Positions 1 through 12,500 of a stretch of 64,000 nucleotides of DNA are shown piece by piece (the first letter of the stretch is position 1; the number at the start of each line of letters is the position of its first letter). The notes beneath the pieces were generated by a model, which saw only the letters and a program-made list of their open reading frames with translations, ran no database searches and was not told the DNA's origin. Position numbers and translations under genes: made by a program. The DNA lies in NCBI RefSeq assembly GCF_032362555.1, contig NC_083505.1, positions 10,035,501 through 10,099,500 on the forward strand. The letters are read 5' to 3'. The stretch is from Amyelois transitella (Eukaryota > Arthropoda > Insecta > Lepidoptera > Pyralidae).

Positions 1-2976
1 AACCTGAAATAGAGAAGTGAAATGAAAATTAAATATACTTGAAAGAAGAGTACGCCCTCGGCATTCGCTTTCCATTCTTGCGCGAATTTCGGAAATCCTT
101 TCTTTGCGGATGTCTACATCATTTAGTATGCCAAATTTCAACTCTATCGGTCCAGCAGATTGGGGAGTGCGTTGATAGATCAGTCAGTAAGCTTTCTGTT
201 TTATATGTGTTATTTTCATTTGAAAATACCTGCAAGAGGTGATCCAACAAGTGACGCTATGCCTTGGAAAAGTAGTAAAAGGCCGAAAGCATTCGTGAGT
301 TTATCCAACCCCAGTAAATCAACTAGCACCACAGATGTGAGACCGACGTATGCACCAATCGTAAATCCAAATATTGTCGAGTAAATTGCAAAACCCCAAA
401 ACTCCCAGCACACCATCGTTATTCCAGTACCTGAAATAATTACACATCCATTTTAGTTGGTTCAATTTATTATGAGTACATATAAATTGAACTAAGATTA
501 CATAAAAGGTATTACTCACTAATGCCAGCAATGATGAGGCACACATTGTACGCTGTCAATCGGTTAACCCAAGGTTTGTCACTAATAAATCCTAGGAAAA
601 TTCTTCCAAACAAGTTTGCAGCCCCCATAATTGAAATTAAATAAGCAGAATTTGTAACACCTAATTTCTCACTCATGGGTACGATGTAAACGAATGGAAT
701 ATAGAAACCAATGCTGGTCAAGAAATTCGATAGTGCAAATAAAATGAAAATAGGATCTACGAGCAAAGAGAAATCGAGCATTGTAGAAAGTGCTTTTTTG
801 AACTCTTCGGAACATGGCAACCATTCGCATGTATTGTTTTTCGTTTCTGGGTTAAGATCTGGGCGAGCTTGTATTCTTTCTGGTGATGATGCTCTGTGTT
901 TTGATAAACTGCTCATGCTCCCTTGATATAATACATCAGGTCTCTCCATGATACCGCTACCGTGTCTTGAGCGTCTATGTTCCTGTGGTTTGTTAAGTGC
1001 TGGTTGAGAAAGTGTTAGTCTTGCTGTGTCGGTTTCTTCACTGTGACCGTTCGCGTTGGTTCTTTTAACATTTTCTGTACTTTGGGATCTTATCAGTGGA
1101 ATATTGTTTGATTTTGGAAGCATAGGCTCAGATACGGATGTTTGACTTCGTTGAGGAACAGGTCGAAACAGCAAGCCCAGAGGAACACAGTTGAGAATGA
1201 AGATCCCGATGATGGCCATTGCTCCCCGCCATCCATAAGCTTCAATAAGTGCTTCCGTAATAGGGGGAAACAAAAATGTTCCGAGGCCAGATCCACATAC
1301 TGCAATGCCTGAAAAAATAATTTGGATTTTTTTATCATTTAAATAAAACCGAACCAGCTAACAAATTATTGTCTTATAATAGACACAGGGAATAAACAAG
1401 AAAAATACACTAAGTAATGTAAATCTGTAACACGATTCAAATTGTGTATACGCTAATGTATATACCAATCTTACCCAATCCAGGAACGTGGTCAAAACTT
1501 GAGCTTCTCTACGGAGAGGTAAGGATGTCACCGCGAGACTAACGCCAAGAGTACGATGATGATAAATGAGAAAAATCATACCTAATAAATTTTCATTTCA
1601 TTACTTATACTTTCATATTAACTTACCTAATAATATAATAATTTTTATGATTGCGGTTATGAATTCAAATTAATCTTAAAACGTAGAGTATTATTGCCAC
1701 TTTTCTGTCATTATAATAGTCAACTTACCAGTAGCAAGACTTCTTTTTTTTTCGAACCAAACAGTAACGCTGACAATGGCAGGCAGGTACATCAGGCCAA
1801 AACCAAAACCAGTGAAAAAACCGATGGTGATGATGAGGGTCAAGACGTCATTAGCGTAAGCAGAGACCACCACAAACGCTGATGCTAGAACTGCTCCAGA
1901 AATTGTCACAGCACGACAGCCCCACCGATTAACGAAGGAACTTGATATGGGCCCTGAAAAATTTGAAAAGGGATATCAGTAAAACTATCAATGGAAATAA
2001 AGAAGTTATAGTTTGCTCAATCAAAAGAATAGATCATATAACTTAATTTTTTATATTAAAGTCAACTAAACTTGAGATTCTCTTAAGCTTATAAACTTAA
2101 GATTCCTCTTATAGGCTATAGGGCTAGCAACCTGTCACTATTTGAGTCTCAATTCCATCATGAAGCCATTTAGCTGAACGTGGCCTTTCGGTCTCATTGG
2201 GATTGTTGGCTCTATCTACCCCTTAAGGGATGTAGACGTGACTAATGTGTATGTATTTATTGTTTGTATAGTAAGGAAAATAAGTAAGAAAAATTCCAAA
2301 GTGAAATTAGAGCGTGTATTCGATTTGTTTTCAATTTGTACCTTCTCCAAAAATAAAATCATCTGTTCAGCAAATATTGGAAAATTCTCAAATAGATCGA
2401 ACAAATCCACTTATCAAGGATTTCCTTTTCCTATAAATCGTTCTCGACATTTTGTAGATTTTAGATGAATACAAATAATTTAATATTCTGAATTAGAATA
2501 AAAAGAAGGAAATAACAGAAACATTTCGAATACTCACATAATTTATTCTTGTTTTGCAAACTTCTTTCATTATACTTTTCTAATGTTTAAATTAGCTAAA
2601 AAGTTTGTTGTCAATATAATTTTGTGACAGACGGAGAATGGATATCCAGGAGTGAAGGAAGAAATATTTTGAAACTTGAATAAACACTTTTAATCTGATA
2701 TATTTTCCTCTTGAATCATAGAACCCGCAACATTACATTAAGTCATTTAAAAGATACTATATGAATACAAAAGCACAGAGCTTAAAGTGACTATGTTTCT
2801 TACTTTGTAATAAAAATGGATGATTACTTTATTAGAAAATTAACACATATAATTACCTGAACAGAGCGACATCCCGATTAGGACGGACACGATCCAAGCG
2901 GTCTTGCCGTTTCCTTCCCCAAAGTAGGTTAGGAACTCCTTGTAGAATATACCAAACGAATAGGTCATGCCATCGG
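1..2976 (-). CDS. SLC16-type monocarboxylate transporter, exons 2-6 (3' end off window)
   Basis: Proton-linked or facilitative carrier of the major facilitator superfamily in the plasma membrane; the exact substrate cannot be read. Exons, descending: 2976-2857, 1953-1729, 1308-520, 430-230, and a probable sixth from base 3 downward (acceptor at bases 5-4). Every junction is GT-AG and every intron is phase 1, so the frame stays open throughout. Exon 2 continues the N-terminal MCT signature with DGMTYSFGIF. Exon 3 carries TM3-4 and ends WFEKKRSLATG. Exon 4 starts IAVCGSGLGTFLFPP and carries TM5-6, a long polar Ser/Arg-rich cytoplasmic loop, then TM7-9 with a GRIFLGFISD loop motif. Exon 5 carries TM10-11. 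About 494 residues lie in the window; the C-terminus is missing. The family call is strong, the subfamily unresolved. Confidence 0.9.
2109..2255 (+). repeat. SINE-A fragment (3' part)
   Basis: Matches the 3' half of the full copy at 51776-52034, including GGCTAGCAACCTGTCACTAT, the TAGCTGAACGTGGCC block and the TCTACCCC...GACGTGA tail. It lies in transporter intron 3. Confidence 0.75.
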
Positions 2977-4282
2977 CTGAAAAGAACGAGAAAAACGTTG
3001 AATTGTTTGCAACATTCTTGCTAAAGTTCGTATTCCTTGACTAGTTTTATTAGTGAAAAATCATATTTAAATCCTAAAAAATATAATACAAACAGATAAA
3101 AATAGTGGTTCGGATATTTGAAACATTCTATATATGAGTACCTGACGATTATATTCAAAGTCGGCTTTGAAAATAATTTATATGAATAATATTTCCGAAC
3201 GTAATACAGAGGCGGGTACTCGATTTTGTTTTATTGGGGTTAAAATTCTTTGTAGGTCCTTCCACTTATTGGAACTAGGTTACGTTGATAGGCGCTCGTT
3301 CTAGATTCAGGTGACAGCATCAATATGCGGGGATAGGTGTGTTATGTGGTAGGAACAAAGGGATGGCCGACAATAGACCACCGGCATCAAAGATGTTTCC
3401 TTTGCCATTCAACAAAGAACACCGGTATTGTTTCTATAACAGCGTAGTAAAGATTCATTAAAAATTGTGGGTCATTTACATTTTTATATGTTTTTTACTC
3501 ATATGAGATACAAAGTAATGTAACAAAATAATATGTATTTATGTAGGTATCTGCTATATGTATAGCTTATAGTGACATACAAATCCTCCTTTTTTGAAGT
3601 CGGTTAAGAATTGATATCTAAAAGGATTGCAAGAGCGATGAAGAAAGAACGATGAATTCTGTTTAGCTGAAGTAATGTTTAAGTTTCGCATTACTGTTCA
3701 ATGTAGATTTTTCTTTGTACACGATATGACCTGATTTCAAACAATGTTCCGGCCTGACCTGAGTCAATAACAATTCTTTTCAATATGAAAAATAAATAAA
3801 CGTAATTTTGTAGCATTTAAAAATCATTTTTTATATAATTATGATTTTTAAAACAGAATTCTATAATACAGACTCATATTTTATGAATTCCGTGAATACA
3901 CATCCGATTTTGCGCCCTTTTTATCGGAAGATTTAACGCCATTTTAAGCCATTATCAGCAGTTACATCAATTTTATAATATTTTAAGTCCATGTAAATCT
4001 TTCCAGATTTACAGATTGATCACAAGCATTAGTTAACGTTCGTTAATCGCTCGTTAGCTCGTAAGGAAATCACGAAGGAATTTTACTTCTTGGGTTGATT
4101 ACGGCTAATGAAATATATTCGTCCTCTTTTGGTCTTTTTTGTTTAGAGCTTTTTAAAATATATGCAAATCTTTAGTGGTTTTTAAGCGTTAATGTAACAT
4201 GTATTAGCCTCGACAAAATTGTTAGTGTCCCTTTTTATTTTTATGTTGGCTTTATACACATCTGAAGGTAGCTGTGGCTTAC

Positions 4283-4563
4283 CTGATAAGGTCCAAAAAT
4301 ATGGAAACAGCAAAAATCTCACTATACCTTTTCCGTCTGCAAAATAAAACTGATGCCATAAGAGTTTTAACTCGTATATTTTTTCAGGCGTATGTTCGGT
4401 GGGTTCAAGAAAAACATGTGCTTTGTATGGTATAAGAGAGGTGCCCCAGATATGACCTGAGCCAATGTTCTCATGGTTATGAAAAACCCAGTGGACAAAT
4501 TGCCACATACATCTATCTGAACTATCCACTTCAGGATCGTAGTGATAAGCCGTACTTCATTAG
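4283..4563 (-). CDS. Coding-looking open segment, unknown product
   Basis: An open frame on the transporter strand, inside its first intron. The residues are unusually protein-like for this AT-rich DNA (rich in Trp, His, Pro and acidic residues). Visible stretches are YHYDPEVDSSDRCMWQFVHW, HNHENIGSGHIWGTSLIPYK and EPTEHTPEKIYELKLLWHQF. It could end at a good donor (AG|GTAAGC, intron from 4282); read without splicing the frame stays open to 4182. A TGA lies just upstream in frame and I found no convincing acceptor. It may be an exon of a nested gene, a decayed gene or transposon coding sequence. I do not recognise it securely; a weak metalloproteinase resemblance is discussed under findings. 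Confidence 0.3.
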
Positions 4564-5378
4564 AATGGATTCAGTTGGAATAAATGTCAGGACTATTATA
4601 CATAATAAAAACAAAATATAGTAACAAACAAGGCGGTATTATATTTTGTATAATTAAACTATAACAAAATTTATGTTTAACACAGTTAGGTACACGTTAA
4701 TTAATTAATAAACAGTCCCCTGCAGAGTTATGTTTGTTCGAGTTAATCTCAGAAACCTATATACGCATTTTCACGTTGAAGAGAAGGGATTATCTCCGAA
4801 GTATGTTACATATTCATGCGAAAATGTTACCACAGATTTTGCCGACAGTTTTAGACATTAATATGTGATACAGAGATCTTGTTGGGCCGTGTGGGTTCCC
4901 GCAAAATACAATAAAGGCAATTTATGACACATTCTAGGTTTGAAGTTGTGAAAAAGGTAACTAAAGTACTACTATTACATACTTGTATATTTTTAGCAGA
5001 TTGATGTCACCCGAATTCCGGGTTGATGTCAGGCTGATAGTAAAAATGTCCAAATGATTTTACTACTTGTTAGGTGAAATATGGAGTCTTAAGCAGAGAA
5101 AGAGGGAAATAAAAGACTTTTATTGGACTGAGGAGTCGCAAGGAATAATAAGTTGGAGTATGCACATTTTCCTAACAAAGTAGCACGTGTGACATTCACG
5201 CATAGTCACAAACACTGTATTCGTAAACTATTCGGATAAATATAGAAAGCGCTGGACACGTGGTCGGATTAAAATATGCACTGGCTATGAGAATAGCATG
5301 TCGCCTCTAGGATTAACATGTCTATATTGGTTTCATACCAAATAGCTACAATGTTGCCGTAACAAATTAGATAGTTAC

Positions 5379-5458
5379 CTGAGTAAATATTTTCATTCGT
5401 AATGAAACCACATTTTGGCATTCTTATTGTATTAATACGTACGCGTAAAACAAAAAAT
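5379..5458 (-). CDS. Possible small exon with MPKCG motif
   Basis: An 80-base segment between a pyrimidine-rich CTCAG acceptor (ends 5459) and a TCAG|GTAACT donor (intron from 5378). The open frame reads ...VRINTIRMPKCGFITNENIYS. MPKCG resembles the PRCG cysteine switch of matrix metalloproteinase propeptides. On its own this is weak evidence. Confidence 0.2.
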
Positions 5459-5916
5459 CTGAGAAAAAGATGGGGTGTCTTATAAAGTTTGATCTGCCTG
5501 AAGGGTCCACAGACCATTAATTTTATTGATTAATTAATTTTAATCATTAATTAATCTATGACTCACACAGATTTAATAAAATATGCACTAGCTCGTATGC
5601 AAAAAGCGACCCGATTCTTTCAATCAATTAAAAAAAAGGTGTTTATTTCTAGTTTTATACATAGATAATGTTTCAAAGGTTGCTTAAACTTGGCCTCAAA
5701 AACACTCAGAGCATTTTTATAACAACAAAGAAACGCTTTTAATTTTTTATTAAACTCAATTTTAAACCCATTTGCGTTGTAATGATATCAAGATCTTCTG
5801 TTCCTTTTTTACCTGAGTAAGTAAAAGATAAAAATTTGGATTGTTATTCCAGTGCAAGGAATATATACTAAAAATAGCATTAGTAAATAATGTTTAACAC
5901 TATGTTTACAATATAT

Positions 5917-6141
5917 TTATGGATCAAAAAATGGGTTCGCCAAACTAAGCTTAAACAGGACGATAGAATAACTTTCATTAAACTTATGATTGTAAAAGTT
6001 TTTGGGATAATCTGGATTTACAAAAGTTAGAAATCCAATAAATCTACCTGCTTCATACTGAATGTAATCCCCTGGAGGCTGAGGATTACTTGGACTTGTC
6101 CGAACCGAGAAATACTTCGCCAAAGACTTAGATATCATCAA
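5917..6141 (-). CDS. Coding-looking open segment, unknown product
   Basis: Opens at an ATG at 6141 or 6138 and stops at 5917. The first half, KYFSVRTSPSNPQ followed by YEAGRFIGFLTFVN, resembles the helical part of a matrix metalloproteinase propeptide (a KYGY..SPSNPQ-type start followed by an AI..F..FA helix). The second half matches nothing I know. It lies upstream, in transcription order, of the two other coding-looking segments on this strand. It may be a relic or coincidence. Confidence 0.2.
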   Translation of the reverse strand: MMISKSLAKYFSVRTSPSNPQPPGDYIQYEAGRFIGFLTFVNPDYPKNFYNHKFNESYSIVLFKLSLANPFFDP

Positions 6142-6238
6142 TACATTGATCAGTTTTCCGAATTATATGTCCTTAGAGATTACTCTCATTTTGTGTTCCA
6201 TCTTTTTTATAAGATACCTAAGTTAAGGCATAGTATAC

Positions 6239-6347
6239 ATACGTCATGCCTCTTTCCAGAAGAGGTAGGCAGAGACTATATCTTTCCACTTGCCACGATC
6301 CCTGCATATCTCTTTCGCTTAATTCACGTGTCATAACTGCCTTATTT
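6239..6347 (-). mobile_element. LINE1 3'-end fragment
   Basis: Matches the 3' end of LINE1 at 41467-41570 (GGTAGGCAGAGACTA, CTTTCCACTTGCCACGATC, CTGCATA) at good but imperfect identity. It is 5'-truncated. Confidence 0.75.
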
Positions 6348-7435
6348 CAGTTGAATTGTTTATCATATTACTTTTAAATCTGGCTTTGTAAGTATCTAGA
6401 AACGATTTTTTGATAGAGAACGTGATGTAATTCAGGAGCCCTAGGTTCATTCACGGCCACCACCAGCCCCCGTAGCAAGGTACACGCGGGACCTTTTTTT
6501 ATCACGCGAAGAACTATCGCTGTTTCGGTTTTTATTAGGATGCGCTAGTGTTCTTGTGGAAGCCGTGCTGCGGATAGTGTGAAAAGTGAGGCAATTGTAA
6601 ATTCACGGAGGAACATTGGAGGAACTTAACTTGGCTCATTTGTTGCCATGGTACAAGAAAGAGATATTTATTTGAATAAATTATTTGAAGATAATCTTTG
6701 AACACTTTTATTGCTGTTACTGAAAGCTTTTTACCACGTATAAAATACGCTTTTGTGCCCCCGTCCCTACTCAGTAAGAATTACATTTCCGTTTCGGGAT
6801 TTTAAATCGAGTTTTGTTGATTTATTTTGACGTAGAAATTTGCGAGTCCAAAGCTTCACTCGCCTCAGCTTGACGACGAAATCTGTTAAACCACTTATAT
6901 GAGGGTGAAATTTATATAAGTAATATCGATTCTTGTATAAATCCTTAAATTTAAATGCAAGTAGCACATTTAATAGTAGGTATGTATATTTAAATCGGAT
7001 CAACATGGAGTATGGATACACTAGAATAATTTGAACGAGCATGTAATTGAAATTGAGAACTGCTGAACCCAGTATCCTCCGGTCTTTCGCTAACGCAGTT
7101 CAATAAAGCGAAACCTTCGATCCTCTGTAATCAATTCTGTAGACAGTTTGATTGATTGATTGCGATATTATACAAGACCCTAATCAATTATCTAAAATGA
7201 TTTTTTTGTTGAATGATCATTTTCGAAATATCCCCATAAAAGTTAAAGCCTCAAAATTACTCTTTGGCTTACTCAATCTGAATTAATATTTCTATCAATA
7301 TTTATTTTTAAGTAATTATAATTACTATCGATTATCAGTCCTGTATTAATATTATTTTGTCTGAGTTACTACATGTACAATAATGCTACGAAAATACCCC
7401 CGGGAAACCAGCATCTAGAACTAAATATGTGCTTA

Positions 7436-7500
7436 TTTCCCTAGTCGCCTATTACGATACCCACGGGAAATCCGGGACGTCCTGGTGAAAATTCGGATTA
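7436..7500 (-). repeat. SINE-A head fragment
   Basis: CCCTAGTCGCC...ACGATACCCACGGGAAA matches the head region of antisense SINE-A copies such as 17396-17662. Short and degraded. Confidence 0.45.
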
Positions 7501-7535
7501 GAGCACACCTAACCGTCGAGATATATATAGATATA

Positions 7536-7592
7536 TAGATTATAAATGTGGATGGATGAAGCGAAAGGAGTATGCAGGGATCTTAGCAAGTG
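7536..7592 (+). mobile_element. LINE1 fragment, opposite orientation
   Basis: AAGCGAAAGGAGTATGCAGG and AGCAAGTGGAA match the reverse complement of LINE1 at about 41510-41550, near the end of its ORF. It lacks the tail and is old and degraded. Confidence 0.6.
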
Positions 7593-7920
7593 GAATCGCC
7601 GTGTTGCCGTGTATTTAATTATTTTTATTAAATGATTATTCAAGTAAATGCTTCTCCGAATCATTAAGTTGTTACCAGTAAATTAGTTCCCATCGTCAAT
7701 TTGCAACATGTGTTTAGCACGGCGAAGTTTATTTACATTATTAGTCAGTCAGTTCGGTTCAGAATGTTAGTCAGGCAACGCTGAAATACACAGCCAATGT
7801 TTATTTTTCTAGCAAGGTTAAAATAGGTAATGAATTAATTTAAAAATATAAGTTGAATATATTAGCAATTACCTAAACATAATTTAGTGCACCAGATAAA
7901 AAGTTAAGAATAATGGAATT

Positions 7921-8067
7921 CAGACTCAAATAGTAACCGGTAGCAAGCCATCACCTACAAGAAGAATCCTAAGTTTATAAGCCTTTCCCTTAGTCGCCTT
8001 TTATGACATCGACGGGAGTGTGAATATGGAGTGTTTCTATTGTAATGCGTCGGGTACCACACGGCTT
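7921..8067 (-). repeat. SINE-A copy, partial
   Basis: Shows antisense blocks of the family: ACTCAAATAGTAACCGGTAG, AGAAGAATCCTAAGTTTATA, CCCTTAGTCGCCTTTTATGA and a GGGTACCACACGGC head. The tail is missing. Confidence 0.75.
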
Positions 8068-9059
8068 TAATTCTAGTGAGAATGTGTGGATGCATGTTTG
8101 TTAGGTACTCTTCACACAACATCTTTTGAAAGGATTTTAAAATATGCTACACAGGTAGAATATAATCTGGCATAACTAAATAGTACTCTATATCTATTCC
8201 GAAATTCTCATGAAAGCGAAGTTCCGGGGCGCAAATAGTGCGGGATAAAATTTTACATTTTTCAAGATTGATTTACATAGGTACTTTATCAATATTTTGA
8301 TTTAAAAAAATCCCGAAAAAATTGGAAATCCAAATTAAGCAACATAATTTCGCTACATCCGATTCTAATCGGTATATTTTATTTTGGGACGGCCGCGAAA
8401 TCATTTGTCACGCAAGGGTTCAACTCGACCGAACCCTGTAACCGCCCTTGGCCGCAAAAGTAGGCACGTGTCTCTCATTAATGTTGACGTGGTAACCTAT
8501 CTATGAGGAGCGAGCTTTGTAGGAATACTAGCTTCGTCCACGTCGTTTGTTTTTACGTAATAAAGCGTCAACTTTATCTTGTACCTTTGTAGGGAGTTTT
8601 GTTTTTTGTTTTATTTCTAACCGCGTGAATATTTCCAAAATTAAAAATTAATTTCTAAGTAAATCAACCGACTAAGTATTATATGGATCTTCCAACTTTT
8701 TACGATAGAAGAACTGAGTAGCAAGACTTGTTTATTTTACAGGATGTTTTACATGGGCTATAATTTTTTTGCTGCAATTTTTTAATACATTTAAACTTCC
8801 TAGTTTGCCTAGGACACCGTTCCTACGGGATTTATGAAAATTGAACGTTTTTATTAAAATTGTTATGTGTACGGCGTAGTATGGAACTACGCCCATTTGG
8901 TTTTGCATAAATTTTCAGTTTACGCTTTTGTTTATTGTATCAATGTCAACATTAGAAACATACATACATATTTTAAATTGTTAATTAGTTAAATTTTTTT
9001 ACACTTAAAAACGTTCTGAGTTTTATAAATGTACAAAAAGTTTAATATAAATCATCAAC

Positions 9060-9330
9060 GGCCTCTGTGGCTCAGCGGTAGTACGCTTGTCTGTGACAAC
9101 AGAGGTCCCGGGTTCGAATCTCGGCCAGGGCATGATGAGAAAAGAACTTTTTCTGATTGGCCTGGGTCATGGATGTTTATCTATATAAGTATTTATTATA
9201 AAATATAGTATCGTTGAGTTAGTATCTCGTAACACAAGTTTCGAACTTACTTCGAGGCTAACTCAATCAGTGTAATTTGTCCCGTATATATTTATATATT
9301 TATATTTATATTTATATTTATAAAAGTATG
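9060..9330 (+). repeat. SINE-B, tRNA-derived
   Basis: The head carries RNA polymerase III promoter boxes: A box TGGCTCAGCGG and B box GGTTCGAATCTC. The body holds an inverted pair (TTGAGTTAG at 9214, CTAACTCAA at 9258), and the 3' end is a TATATTTATATT repeat. The acceptor-stem halves do not pair properly, so this is not a working tRNA. The same unit lies on the other strand at 18041-18313. Confidence 0.85.
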
Positions 9331-9448
9331 CATTTTTTCTTAATCAAACTAAATGTAAAATAACTATATTGCCAAAATACTTTTTCATAATAGAGGTTAT
9401 ATGAAAGCGTACCTACCTAAACCAGAATATGGGGAAACGTGAGACAGC

Positions 9449-9500
9449 CACGTGACCACGTGACCACGGGCCCTCGGCAACCCTTCAGCTGTTATATAAA
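9449..9500. promoter_or_regulatory. Candidate E-box cluster with TATA-like box
   Basis: Two CACGTG E-boxes 8 bp apart (9449-9454, 9457-9462), then CAGCTG (9486-9491) and TATATAAA (9493-9500). CACGTG is the site of bHLH factors of the Myc/Mitf/Clock type. No transcript start is visible, so function is inference. Confidence 0.25.
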
Positions 9501-12500
9501 CACATAGTGATCGATTTTTGCTTTAGATTTTGTATTATGATGATAAATATTTATGGCAAAAATGTATGGACTGAAACATCATTGAGTTATGACCAAGATC
9601 ATAGTTACCAGTACTTTCAAAAGCGATTGAAATGACTGGTTTCAGAAATACCTTTTATAATTGTTGCACATAAACATACATACAGTCTTATGATTCAAAG
9701 GCCACGCTTAGCTACCGTAATAACGGAAAAAAATGTGATTCAGAGACAGAAGAGAACAGAACGCGGAAAAAGTATTAACATGAACACATCTTAAATCACG
9801 GCAATGATAAGGTCCATCAATCAGTAAATAAGATAAATCGAGGAAACAGTTCGCAATAGATACATATCATATACTAATCAGATATAGTAGTTCTGTATCA
9901 GAAGATACTATCAAACACACGCGTATCTATTTATCATGACTTAGTAATGTGATTGTTTTGAAACTGACCGTATGACTAAAAGATAAGTATCAATAGGCAT
10001 TGATTTTGTAATTTTAGATAGCTGTTGCCTAGAGCAGAATATGATCATGCAATTTTTTCGGGAGAGATACATAGTTAGAGTTTTACCCAGACTTGAAAAA
10101 AAGAGGGATTCTCAATATGACTTATGTTTTTTAAATGTTTCTTATAAACTAATTCGACTTATTATAAACCGTAAGGTGTGTGTATTTGTACTCTCTTACG
10201 AAATTTACAGATATTTAAAACGGACAAAGTCGCGAGCGACAGGTAAGCAGTTAATAATTTTCGATGATTTGGTAGAGGTAAATAAGATGATTGATGTGTT
10301 ATTTTCGTAGTAATTTCTTTGGATATCATCTGCCGATTCCAGACTCGGTGTAAACAGCTCGATTGATATTGCGTATTGACTTTATTCGATTTTGTCCACT
10401 CGTGGGTGTAAATAAGATTTTGAAGTGAAAAAGGTTTAACACTTAAAAAACGTAACGCTTAGAAATAGACGAACCATGCCAATATTATAAGTATAAATAG
10501 AAAAGTCTGTCTAGCTTGTACACTTTCACGGCTAAACCGTTGGAGTGATTTTAATGACATTGTGCATAGGTAAAGTAGCTGACGTTAGGTTAGAACATAG
10601 CCTACTCTTTTCAGGAAATTCCCATGGAAGCCTTGGGCTTATTAGTTGGAAAACCATTGATGAAATCTGAATCGATGTTATTACTCGTTTTATGAGATTT
10701 GATAAGGTAGAAAATGTGACGTATGCGATATAGATTAAAATTTAAGGAATGATTTGATCCAATCCAAATTTCAAAATAAGTGTACATAAAAAGCATTTAC
10801 CTAGATTAAACCTATTAAAAAAACCGACATAAACAAGTATACTAATGCTGTGCTTCGCGCTTGGAAATAATTATTCACGTTAGGCAAATAAAGAAAGTAT
10901 CAAGTTCAAGAATACTGAGAGGTTAAATACACAAGACTGAAACCTAAAATCATGTCATCTCGCATCCGCCAGTCATGTAAAGAGTCTCACAAATAGTATA
11001 ATTTCCTTGGCAAACGTTTCCCCGTCACGCAAACGCAGCTTCAATCATTCCTAGGAAACTGTGTCAATTCCTGACACGGGAACTACTCTTGAGTAAGCAA
11101 TTATTCAGTTTGAAAGACCGGTAAACATTCTGCGAGATAACCCGACGTAATATCGCACTTCTACTTAATATTTACAGTCATATGAAATTTTGTTGATATT
11201 GTTGCATTCTAACCTAAATCACATTAAAACTCTTTAGATTGCGTTTTCGATACACTCCGAGTCAAATATCATCTTGCAGTAAATGAAACAGACATTAGAG
11301 TAGAATTTAAGGCATTATTGGAGTTTTAAAGAAATTAACATCTAAAAACATTTTTTCTAATAGACACTCTGAAATTTAAATTAAAAAATAAAAAACATTG
11401 TAGATAGTTTAGTAAGACAGGGAAGATGAGAATAAATACAAGGTTATAAAGTATTGAATTAATTATACTTAACTGAAGCAGACTATTGGCGCATTGTTTG
11501 TCATAATTGTTACTTATTTATATTATGGATAGCTTCAAGGTCCTTTGGTCAATGTCTCACTTGGCGCATACAGATAAACACAATACTCAGATTTTATACA
11601 TCCTATGTTTTTATTTCATTTCTCTTGCTAGCGTCGGCCGAAAAAAAATCTTCAGAACGAAAAGGAAAAATCAAAGTTCGACAAAGTTCGGCAAATGTAA
11701 TACATGTTAAAAAAAAATAAGCAAAATCTTTATACGTACTCACTACGTACAATATTTCTCTAATACGACAAACTTTTTACACTAAACTCACTTGGTTTTT
11801 CTAACTAGATGGAATATCCCGTAGATCGAAGTAGTTGTACCATTTTTTTTTATTTTACACCGAGAAAATATTGAATCAATCGAGAATTGCGTCGTAGTGT
11901 CAGAGCGGAAGGGCGATCAATCCTTCATAAAATATACAAACATTTTCCTTAGCAAAATCCCTAAGGGTTTTATAACTTGTCATATTTTCGGGTCTTTACG
12001 TCGCAGTAAGTTTCCTCTGTGATTTCTTTCGGGGCTAATGCGCTTATATTCCCTCAGGTGTCCCTGTGAAAGGCATTTTTTTAAAAAGACATTGTGAGAA
12101 AGGATTCTCAGAAAAATACAAATCAATAATTAGAGGTACTTCTTGATGGAACACTATCATGGTATGGTGTTAATATTGTGTAGTTCCTGACATGTTAGAA
12201 TAAGACTACTCCATCCCTTTTACCGTGTATGTTGTTAAGGGATTCTAAGGGAATAGTCACATTAAGCTTGAGTTTAAACTTGATAATAAATTCAATAATA
12301 ATTTACTCTTTAATACGTCAAGCTAGTTTTATTTGTGCAATAAAAATGTATAAAAGGCGTCTACGAGCGTCGCGCGGTTTTATCACTATCATTAAAATGG
12401 AAAAGAATAAAAACTGTTCTTAGTTTCTGGGTCAACTTAGTTTCGAAGCATATTCAAAGTATAACTTTTTTATTAGTGGTGACAATAAGGCTAGTGAGGT

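Noticed and set aside
5523..5560. Homeodomain site cluster in the TTAATTAA-rich stretch
   Set aside because: Such AT palindromes are expected by chance at this base composition and nothing else supports regulation.
9060..9132. tRNA gene
   Set aside because: A and B boxes are good but the acceptor arms do not pair and a repeat body and tail follow; the same unit recurs at 18041-18313. It is a tRNA-derived SINE.
10041..10310. 89-residue open frame, plus strand
   Set aside because: Ends in ACAAAGTCGCGAGCGACAG-type repeat sequence and shows no domain; best explained as repeat-derived.
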